From the NCBI GenBank assembly GCA_023380575.1, contig JAMCRM010000379.1, forward strand, positions 1 to 5,670: a DNA stretch of 5,670 bases. The letters run 5' to 3'. A program made the translations under genes and the position numbers. Source of the DNA: Acidobacteriota bacterium (GTDB lineage: Bacteria > Acidobacteriota > Terriglobia > Bryobacterales > Bryobacteraceae). The notes beneath the pieces were generated by a model. That model worked only from the letters and a program-made list of their open reading frames with translations. It ran no database searches and was not told the DNA's origin. This document shows positions 1-4,643 of the stretch, in pieces (positions within the stretch are counted from its first letter, which is position 1; each line of letters starts with the position of its first letter).

Positions 1-498
1 GCCCCGCCGCGCGAAGCGAAAGGCAATCGCCTCGGTCTGGCGCCTGGCTAGTTCGTGGATCAGTCCTTCATCGGCCGTGATGACCAGCACGTTCGTGGGC
101 AGGCAGTGTACGCGGCGATAGTACGGACACTCCTGGCATGGACCGGAGCAAAAGCGCTTGGCGTGGCCCGCGCCTTTGACCAGGTTCACCAGCCGGAAAC
201 AATATGCCGCATGCACCCGGTGCACGACGCACTCCTCGCACTCGCCGCCTGGGCCGTGGTTCATGTACTCCCAGCAGCCCATGGGACGCGCGCAAAGGGC
301 CGCATTTTCTTCCCGGCCGGTGCCGTTCGCGCCGTGCTGGCTCAGAAACAGGAGCAGGTCGCGCTCCGCCACCCGGTAGTGCCCTCCAGCGGTCCGGGTG
401 GCCGGAAGCCGGCCTTTCTTGATCCATTTCAGGACCGTGTCCGGCTGTACCGAACACAAGTGCGCCGCTTTGCCGGTGGTCAGCATCGAGGCGGACAT
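1..498 (-). CDS. Excisionase/MerR-type HTH regulator with Cys-rich domain and receiver-like start (3' end missing)
   Basis: The frame is open for 166 codons from ATG 498-496 to the left edge, so the C-terminus is missing. Residues about 5-53 form an excisionase/MerR-like winged helix-turn-helix: LTTGKAAHLCSVQPDTVLKW, then KKGRLPATRTAGGHYRV, then the D47-L52 helix. Residues 69-132 hold nine cysteines (C69, C75, C87, C90, C100, C117, C121, C124, C132), including a CWEYMN motif, CxxC and CxxxCxxCPYY. This resembles the small CW-type Cys clusters found in signalling proteins and suggests metal or redox sensing (inference). From residue about 136, NVLVITADEGLIHEL looks like the first strand and helix of a response-regulator receiver, but without the usual acidic pair. 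The start is supported by GGGAGG at 514-509, 10 nt upstream. A second in-frame ATG at 486-484 is less well placed. The gene is divergent from sat. Its target is unknown; its own promoter and sat are candidates. The DNA-binding call is confident, the rest moderate. Confidence 0.8.
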   Translation of the reverse strand, partial: MSASMLTTGKAAHLCSVQPDTVLKWIKKGRLPATRTAGGHYRVAERDLLLFLSQHGANGTGREENAALCARPMGCWEYMNHGPGGECEECVVHRVHAAYCFRLVNLVKGAGHAKRFCSGPCQECPYYRRVHCLPTNVLVITADEGLIHELARRQTEAIAFRFARRG

Positions 499-521
499 GT
501 AGACGGAACCTCCCAAAGTCC

Positions 522-540
522 GTGTCGATATTATCCACAC
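522..540. promoter_or_regulatory. Putative operator over the -10 box (19-bp near-palindrome)
   Basis: GTGTCGATA and TATCCACAC flank a central T, and the arms are complementary at 8 of 9 positions. The site covers the -10 hexamer and the predicted transcription start of the HTH regulator gene, the classic position for repression. Autoregulation by the adjacent HTH protein is an inference. Confidence 0.45.
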
Positions 541-558
541 TCCAAGGCCGGGAGTCAA
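530..558 (-). promoter_or_regulatory. Sigma70-type promoter of the HTH regulator gene
   Basis: On the minus strand, TTGACT (558-553) and GATAAT (535-530) are separated by exactly 17 bp, and each matches the consensus at 5 of 6 positions. Transcription would start near 523, giving a leader of about 25 nt that contains the GGGAGG ribosome binding site. The -10 box lies within a near-palindrome at 522-540. Confidence 0.7.
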
Positions 559-561
559 CGA

Positions 562-625
562 CCCTCCGGTCTGATTTTCTGGAATTCCGAGCGCGCTCTC
601 GCGAACCCTCCGGAATTTCTGAATT
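562..625. repeat. Imperfect direct repeats in the regulator-sat intergenic region
   Basis: CCCTCCGG occurs at 562-569 and 606-613, 44 bp apart. Each copy is followed within a few bases by TTTCTG and AATT (TTTCTGGAATT in the first, TTTCTGAATT in the second). The first copy abuts the -35 box of the HTH regulator promoter. They could be paired regulator sites; nothing in the sequence identifies the protein. Confidence 0.4.
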
Positions 626-644
626 GTAAGTGCGACACAGTCAC

Positions 645-685
645 TAACTCGAATAATTTTGCTGAGTAACTCAACACATAAGTTA
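645..685. promoter_or_regulatory. Cluster of TAACT half-sites upstream of the sat promoter
   Basis: TAACTC occurs at 645-650 and again at 667-672, 22 bp apart (about two helical turns). AGTTA, the inverted half-site, is at 681-685. The middle copy sits in an imperfect palindrome at 661-675 (core TGAGT-A-ACTCA). The cluster ends about 12 bp upstream of the proposed sat -35 box, where an activator would bind. The binding protein is unknown, and A/T-rich DNA can yield such matches by chance. Confidence 0.3.
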
Positions 686-696
686 GAAAAATGTCA

Positions 697-725
697 ATGA
701 CAATTTAATTCTCCCGCTCTATCAT
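697..725 (+). promoter_or_regulatory. Sigma70-type promoter of sat
   Basis: ATGACA (697-702) and TATCAT (720-725) are spaced by 17 bp, and each matches its consensus hexamer at 5 of 6 positions. Transcription would begin near 732, giving a leader of about 64 nt before the GTG start at 796. The surrounding A/T-rich composition contrasts with the genes and supports a regulatory role. Confidence 0.6.
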
Positions 726-783
726 TGAAGTGAATAATATCTGAAGCTATGAACGTTTGAGCAAGGCAACGGTTATTTGTAAC

Positions 784-789
784 AGGAGG
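784..789 (+). promoter_or_regulatory. Ribosome binding site deciding the sat start
   Basis: A perfect AGGAGG is followed by a 6-nt spacer and GTG at 796. The longer in-frame option, TTG at 757, has no Shine-Dalgarno and would translate through this site into a Cys/Arg-rich stretch that is not typical of the family. GTG 796 is therefore preferred. Confidence 0.85.
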
Positions 790-795
790 CGATAC

Positions 796-2055
796 GTGAA
801 TAACTTGATACTTCCACACGGCGGCGGCGAGTTACAGCCCCTGCTTCTCGATGGCGATGCCCGGCAGGAAGAGCTGCGCAGGGCCGAGGGCCTGAAAAAA
901 GTCCCGATGACCAGCCGCGAAGCCAGCGACCTCATCATGATGGGCATCGGCGCCTTCACGCCCCTGGACGGGTTCATGGGGCGGGACGACTGGCGCGGCT
1001 GCTGCGAAACGTACAGCATGCCCAGCCGCAACGGACTGTTCTGGCCCATTCCGATTACGTTATCGGCGCCGGAAGACGTGGCCGGCTCCATAGGGCCGGG
1101 CGAAGAGGTGGCTCTCTGGGATCTGGAAACCGAGTCCATCATGGGCACCATGAAGGTGACGGAGAAGTACGGGATCGACAAGGAATACGAGTGCAAGCAG
1201 GTTTTCCGGACCAACGATCCCGCGCATCCCGGTGTGCAAAAAGTGATGGAGCAGGGGCCGGTGAACCTGGCGGGCCCGGTGCGTGTGCTTTCCGAATCGT
1301 ACTACCCGGAGATGTTCGCGGGCATCTATCAGCGCCCCGCCGAGGCGCGCCGGCAGTTCGCCGAGCGCGGGTGGAGCACCGTGGCCGCGTTGCAACTCCG
1401 GAATCCCATGCACAATTCGCATGCCTACCTGGCCTGGATCGCCATTGAAGTCTGCGACGGCGTGTACGTGCATCAACTGGTCGGCAAGCTCAAACCCGGC
1501 GACATCCCCGCCGAAGTCCGTGTCAAAGCCATCGACGCGCTGGTGAACAAGTATTTCCGGAAGGACCGCGTGATTCAGGGCGGCTACCCCATGGAGATGC
1601 GCTACGCCGGGCCGCGCGAGGCCTTGCTGCACGCCGTCTTCCGCCAGAACTACGGCTGCACGCACCTGATTGTCGGCCGCGACCATGCCGGCGTCGGCGA
1701 TTACTACGGCCCCTTTGACGCCCAGAAGATTTTCAACGAGATCCCCGCGGGTGCCCTGCTCCTGCGGCCGCTCTCCATGGATTGGACGTTCTACTGCTAC
1801 GAGTGCGGCTCCATGGCTTCGATGAAGACCTGCCCGCACGAGAGCAAGGCCGTCATCGACGCCGAACGCAACTACAAGGGCGGCGCCCGTCTGCTGCTCT
1901 CCGGAACCATGCTGCGCAAGCTCATGAGCGAGGGCAAGCCCGTGCCGGCCGAGTTTTCCAGGCCCGAGGTTATCGCCGTGCTCAAGGAATACTACGACAG
2001 CCTCGAAGAGAAGGTCGAGGTCAAGCTTCATAAGTTCGCCACGGGCTCAAAGTAG
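796..2055 (+). CDS. sat: Sulfate adenylyltransferase (ATP sulfurylase)
   Basis: Makes adenosine 5'-phosphosulfate and pyrophosphate from ATP and sulfate, the activating step of sulfate assimilation or dissimilatory sulfate reduction; the reverse reaction serves sulfur oxidation. The protein is 419 aa, a normal length for the single-chain Sat family, and unrelated to CysDN. An N-terminal PUA-like domain (about 5-150, with DGFMGRDDW) precedes the catalytic domain. Key motifs are [10 protein letters not shown] (200-209, the QxRNPxHxxH nucleotide motif), GRDHAGVG (294-301) and [10 protein letters not shown]...EFSRPEV (367-392). Cysteines C334, C337 and C346 with nearby H348 reproduce the CxxC-x8-C spacing of the zinc site known in thermophilic and dissimilatory-like ATP sulfurylases. 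There is no APS-kinase domain. It has its own promoter and appears monocistronic, because the next gene is convergent. No APS or sulfite reductase gene lies in the window, so the pathway direction cannot be fixed. Confidence 0.97.
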   Translation: MNNLILPHGGGELQPLLLDGDARQEELRRAEGLKKVPMTSREASDLIMMGIGAFTPLDGFMGRDDWRGCCETYSMPSRNGLFWPIPITLSAPEDVAGSIGPGEEVALWDLETESIMGTMKVTEKYGIDKEYECKQVFRTNDPAHPGVQKVMEQGPVNLAGPVRVLSESYYPEMFAGIYQRPAEARRQFAERGWSTVAALQLRNPMHNSHAYLAWIAIEVCDGVYVHQLVGKLKPGDIPAEVRVKAIDALVNKYFRKDRVIQGGYPMEMRYAGPREALLHAVFRQNYGCTHLIVGRDHAGVGDYYGPFDAQKIFNEIPAGALLLRPLSMDWTFYCYECGSMASMKTCPHESKAVIDAERNYKGGARLLLSGTMLRKLMSEGKPVPAEFSRPEVIAVLKEYYDSLEEKVEVKLHKFATGSK

Positions 2056-2100
2056 TCGCGCGCCGGGGGCCTCGTGGTCAGCTCCCGGCCAGCGTTCTGC

Positions 2101-2149
2101 CCGGCTTCGCGTTGATGGAAATGCGCGAAGCCGGCGCAGAGGCGCCGGC
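2101..2149. terminator. Two overlapping hairpins between convergent genes, possible bidirectional terminator
   Basis: Hairpin A is a perfect 11-bp stem (2101-2111 with 2124-2134, 12-nt loop). Hairpin B is a perfect 8-bp stem (2130-2137 with 2142-2149, 4-nt loop). They share bases 2130-2134 and so cannot form together. They lie 46 bp after the sat stop and 9 bp past the stop of the convergent kinase-BON gene. No T-tract follows on either strand, so intrinsic termination would be weak. An mRNA-protecting role, or a dispersed palindromic repeat, is also possible. Confidence 0.45.
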
Positions 2150-2157
2150 CCGTAGCC

Positions 2158-2943
2158 CTACGCACCCTCGACCGTAACTCCCGCGACGCCAGGCAGCCCC
2201 GAAGCCACACGCCGGATCGCCTCGACATCGTCCAGCGAGTCCCCGCGGATTATCAATAATCCGCCGCGCGACCGCACCTCCACCTCCGCATCCAGGGTGT
2301 ACGGATTGGTGGCGAGCGCCGCGCGTACGCGGCTGGCAAGCGCGAGGTCGTTCATCTCCGCCTGGCGCTCCGGCGACCATTCGAAGGCGCGATCCGCGAT
2401 CGCGGAAGTTACCAGCCGGCAGGCCTGCTCGATTTTGACGCGTTCCAGATTAATCACGAGATCATAAAGGGAAGCATCTCCCCAGTCCAGGCCATACAGG
2501 AACTGCGTCCAGCGGCGCCGGTCGTAGTCCATGCGATCGATATAGGTAACCGCCTCGCTGCGGTTCAGCTTGAGGCGCTGCCGGGCCATGGCAATGCGGA
2601 ACTCCAGCGGCGCGATGATGCGCACCCGCAGCAGGCCTGGAACATCCCTGAGCAGCACATGACCGGCCAATCCGTGGTACACGGCCCGGCCCCCGGCGAC
2701 CTGCTCTATAAGGGCGGCCTGGATCAGGGCCAGGTACACGTATCTGGTGTGGTTCAGCGTTCCGGGTAAGGCGGGCGGCTCCTCCATGGCTGCGCGGAGG
2801 TCGAATTCGGAGACGCGCCGCGTGGCGGCGCTCTTGACCAGCTTGTCGCGATCGATCGAGCGATATTCCAGTGCGCGGCCCAGACATTCCGCAAGCATCC
2901 TGCCGCCGCTGAGAGTCCCCCTGGAAATCGTGATAATCGCCAT
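2158..2943 (-). CDS. Cytidylate-kinase-like protein with C-terminal BON domain
   Basis: 261 aa. Residues 1-185 match the cytidylate kinase-like family (Cytidylate_kin_2 type). The N-terminus MAIITISRGTLSGGR has the family's SGGR variant of the P-loop in place of GxGK[ST]. It is followed by YRSIDRDKL (27-35), VYHGLAGHVLL (88-98), a RVRIIAPLEFRI strand and arginine lid (106-117), and DW...LYDLVINLE (153-167). Residues about 196-261 form a BON domain (helix, then VEVRSRGGLLIIRGD, ending GLPGVAGVTVEG), a module usually found in periplasmic or membrane-associated proteins. No signal peptide or membrane segment is visible, so the protein should be cytoplasmic. CMP phosphorylation is the nominal family activity but is unproven here; binding of another nucleotide or a regulatory role is possible. 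No good Shine-Dalgarno precedes ATG 2943-2941, but the start fits the family N-terminus exactly. It is convergent with sat. Confidence 0.85.
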   Translation of the reverse strand: MAIITISRGTLSGGRMLAECLGRALEYRSIDRDKLVKSAATRRVSEFDLRAAMEEPPALPGTLNHTRYVYLALIQAALIEQVAGGRAVYHGLAGHVLLRDVPGLLRVRIIAPLEFRIAMARQRLKLNRSEAVTYIDRMDYDRRRWTQFLYGLDWGDASLYDLVINLERVKIEQACRLVTSAIADRAFEWSPERQAEMNDLALASRVRAALATNPYTLDAEVEVRSRGGLLIIRGDSLDDVEAIRRVASGLPGVAGVTVEGA

Positions 2944-3162
2944 AGATCGAAGACGGGTAAACTATATCACCTCGGCCGAGCGCCGGGAAGCAAAGCCCCT
3001 GGAGGCGCGGAGTTGCGCGGCGCCTCGCCGGAGTTTACAGTGGTGGTTTGATCGAAGGTGATTCGCCTCTGACCGTCCCGTCCGGGGAATGATAGCTCCT
3101 ACTCTATTTGGGTGGGGGCTATTTCAGTTTTTAGGGGGCCGGGATCAACAAGGAAAACCCGC
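2944..3162. other. Non-coding gap between divergent genes
   Basis: No plausible gene was found in this 219-bp gap. GATCGAAG occurs twice in direct orientation (2945-2952, 3050-3057). GTAAACT (2957-2963) is inverted as AGTTTAC (3032-3038). A 7-bp hairpin (3002-3008 with 3020-3026) lies between them. CTATTT is repeated shortly before the outer membrane factor fragment. No confident promoter was recognised for the plus-strand fragment, although one is expected here. Confidence 0.4.
2961..2966 (-). promoter_or_regulatory. Candidate -10 box of the kinase-BON gene
   Basis: TATAGT on the minus strand ends 17 nt before the ATG at 2943, so the leader would be only about 10 nt. This fits the absence of a Shine-Dalgarno. 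No convincing -35 box lies at the right distance (TTCCCG at 17 bp; TTGCTT at 21 bp). Confidence 0.3.
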
Positions 3163-3309
3163 TTGCGAACACTCGTCGGCTCCGCCATCGCGCTGACCCT
3201 GTGGACTGTATCGGCACCGGCCCAGTCCGGGTCTCAACCGTTAACGCTGGAGGACTGCGTAGCACGCGCTATGGCGGCTCAGTCCAACGTCACGATCGCC
3301 CGGCAGCTT
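3163..3309 (+). pseudogene. 5' fragment of an outer membrane efflux factor (TolC/OEP family), cut by rearrangement
   Basis: The first 49 residues look like a TolC-type outer membrane factor. A signal peptide (MRTLVGSAIALTLW...) ends in an Ala-x-Ala-like SAPA-QS site, followed by QPLTLEDCVARAMAAQSNVT, which is the family's first periplasmic helix motif (LTLEEai..Al..N). From about 3310 the frame continues to a stop at 3463-3465, but this tail is antisense to the permease start and adaptor 3' end and shows no family features. TTG 3163 is chosen because AGGA (3151-3154) lies 8 nt upstream and it gives a clean signal peptide. GTG 3112 opens the same frame without a ribosome binding site. The fragment is probably the missing N-terminus of the outer membrane factor on the minus strand at the right end, separated from it by an inversion. 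Confidence 0.7.
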
Positions 3310-3312
3310 GAA
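3295..3312. other. Rearrangement junction (probable inversion breakpoint)
   Basis: Left of this point the plus strand encodes the outer membrane factor N-terminus. Right of it the minus strand encodes the permease N-terminus. Bases 3301-3309 fit both genes: RQL in the plus-strand frame and KLP in the minus-strand frame. A short shared sequence may therefore have mediated the exchange. No target-site duplication or transposon end is visible. Confidence 0.6.
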
Positions 3313-3405
3313 AATGAAGATGAAACCGGCCAGAGCAAAGCTCAGCACCACCAGGACCATGGCCCGGCCGTGGGCTTCCACGAACTCCGCCAGGCGGGAG
3401 GTCAT
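3301..3405 (-). pseudogene. 5' fragment of an RND efflux permease, truncated after about 35 codons
   Basis: ATG 3405-3403 overlaps the adaptor stop as ATGA and has GGAGG at 3417-3413 with a 7-nt spacer, so initiation signals are intact. The 35 residues comprise an amphipathic start (TSRLAEFVEAHGR), the first transmembrane helix (AMVLVVLSFALAGFIFIF) and KLP. This is the classic N-terminus of inner membrane RND pumps, where KLP or similar is normally followed by a V-x-x-FP segment. Instead the frame runs into the antisense of the outer membrane factor fragment and stops at 3243-3241 after 54 codons. A normal RND permease is about 1000 residues, so this copy cannot work alone. The remainder is predicted on the plus strand beyond the right edge. 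Confidence 0.75.
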
Positions 3406-4643
3406 TTAGCAGCCTCCGGCGCCGTCGTCTGCACCTGTACTTGCGTGCCGTCCGGGAGGCCGTAGGCGCCCTCCACGATCACGGCGTCGCCGGGCTCGAT
3501 GCCCTTCACAATTTGGACGCGCCCTCCAGCGCGCTCACCGGTTTCCACTTCCACCTTGTGGGCGATCCGCTTCTCGTCGGCAACGTACACTGAACCTGTT
3601 CTGGTGCCTTCGTTGAACTGGACCGCGGCAAGCGGCACCACCACGGCTTGGGGCGCCGTCCCGGTCACGACGGTGACGTTCCCGAAGGCGCCCGCCCGGA
3701 GCTGGTGACCCGCATTGGGAATCTCGCACCAGACTTCCACCGTGCGCCTGGCTGGATCAACGGCCATGTTGACCACCGTGATACGGCCGCCGGAGCCTGC
3801 CCTGGAGCCGTCGATGGAATCGAACGAGCACGCCTGGCCGCGCTGGATGGCGCCGGCCTGCCCTTCCGGAACCTGCGCCCGGGCAACGGCGATGGAGAGG
3901 TCCATCACGGTGAACATGGGAGTGTCCGGCTTGGCCATGTCGCCCGGAAACATGAACTGTTCCGTGATCATGCCGGAAAACGGGCTGCGGATTTCGGTGA
4001 ACCGGCCCTGCACCTCTGCCAATTGCAGCCGCGCCTTGGCTTCCCCGACGCGGCTTTCCGCGATGCGAAGGTCGTTTTCGCGCGACTGATGCTCCAGAAG
4101 GTCGAGCGAGCGGCGGGCCACGTCGTGGGCGGCTTTGGCCTGCGCCAGTTCCGTCTCGCTCGCCAGGAGTTCCCGGCCCGGAATAGCTCCCTGTTTGAAC
4201 AATTCGCTGCGGCGCTGGTAGTATTGGCGTGCCTGGTTCAACGCTGCTTCCGCGGATATCACCTGGCCTCGCGCGCGCTCGATGTCGGTAGGAAGGGTTC
4301 CGGCCGCGAGCTTTTGCAGGCTGGCTTGTGCATCCGCGAGGGCGGCGCGCGCCTCCTCACGTTGAGCCGCCACATCCCGGTTTTCCAGAACGGCCAGAAT
4401 CTCTCCGGCGCTCACGGCGTCACCTTTGCGGGCCTTCAGTTGGCGGATGGGCGCAGTCATCCGCGAGCTCACGTTGGCCTGCTCCCGCGCGAACACGGTG
4501 GCCGGAGCGCGCACGCTGATTCGTAAATCCGCCCGCTCCGCGCGTGCCAGTTTCACGGCCACCACGGGCTTGGGCGCCTCATCCTCCCGGCGGGCGCACC
4601 CGACCAGGAGAACCAGCAAAGAGAGCAACCCTGCGTATTTCAT
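3402..4643 (-). CDS. RND efflux periplasmic adaptor lipoprotein (membrane fusion protein)
   Basis: 413 aa, full length for the HlyD/AcrA/CusB-like adaptor family. The signal sequence ends in a lipobox, LVGC, with Cys16 as the lipidation site, so it is anchored in the inner membrane and faces the periplasm. Domains in order: beta-strand entry and lipoyl half-motif (about 45-88, with APIRQLKARKGDAVSAGEIL), an Ala/Gln/Glu-rich coiled-coil hairpin (about 90-212, turn near 150-156), the second lipoyl half (about 213-247, EIRSPFSGMI, GDMAKPDTPMF), a beta-barrel (about 248-330) and a membrane-proximal domain (about 331-413, with VVVPLAAVQ and KGIEPGDAVIVEG). It bridges the permease and the outer membrane channel. 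No His- or Met-rich metal motif is seen, so the substrate is unknown. The start overlaps the upstream stop as ATGA (4643-4640), and the stop overlaps the permease start likewise, indicating tight translational coupling. Confidence 0.95.
   Translation of the reverse strand: MKYAGLLSLLVLLVGCARREDEAPKPVVAVKLARAERADLRISVRAPATVFAREQANVSSRMTAPIRQLKARKGDAVSAGEILAVLENRDVAAQREEARAALADAQASLQKLAAGTLPTDIERARGQVISAEAALNQARQYYQRRSELFKQGAIPGRELLASETELAQAKAAHDVARRSLDLLEHQSRENDLRIAESRVGEAKARLQLAEVQGRFTEIRSPFSGMITEQFMFPGDMAKPDTPMFTVMDLSIAVARAQVPEGQAGAIQRGQACSFDSIDGSRAGSGGRITVVNMAVDPARRTVEVWCEIPNAGHQLRAGAFGNVTVVTGTAPQAVVVPLAAVQFNEGTRTGSVYVADEKRIAHKVEVETGERAGGRVQIVKGIEPGDAVIVEGAYGLPDGTQVQVQTTAPEAAK

Noticed and set aside
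68..538. A 156-codon minus-strand frame over the regulator
   Set aside because: Arg/Pro/Gly-rich with no family features. It overlaps the frame encoding the clear HTH and Cys-rich protein, and its start lies inside that gene's promoter.
55..669. A 204-codon plus-strand frame
   Set aside because: Antisense of the regulator gene running into the A/T-rich promoter region; no recognisable protein character.
757..795. TTG at 757 as the sat start, adding 13 residues
   Set aside because: No ribosome binding site precedes it, and the extension overlaps the AGGAGG that serves GTG 796.
1060..2031. A 323-codon minus-strand frame opposite sat
   Set aside because: A long shadow frame caused by GC-rich codon usage; sat is unambiguous on the other strand.
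3112..3162. GTG 3112 as the start of the outer membrane factor fragment
   Set aside because: No Shine-Dalgarno is present and it would place a charged 17-residue extension before the signal peptide; TTG 3163 is better supported.
3241..3300. The last 19 codons of the 54-codon permease frame as native sequence
   Set aside because: They are antisense to the conserved outer membrane factor helix motif and do not continue the RND pattern after KLP.
3295..3312. Insertion sequence or transposon as the cause of the junction
   Set aside because: No transposase gene, terminal inverted repeats or target duplication is visible, and the sequence on both sides belongs to efflux genes.
3310..3465. The tail of the plus-strand outer membrane factor frame as a genuine novel C-terminus
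   Set aside because: It is antisense to the permease start and the adaptor 3' end, whose reading frames and ribosome binding sites are clearly real. The tail has no family resemblance.
3648..4526. A 292-codon plus-strand frame opposite the adaptor gene
   Set aside because: A His/Gly/Arg-rich antisense shadow; the adaptor gene has lipobox, lipoyl and coiled-coil features.
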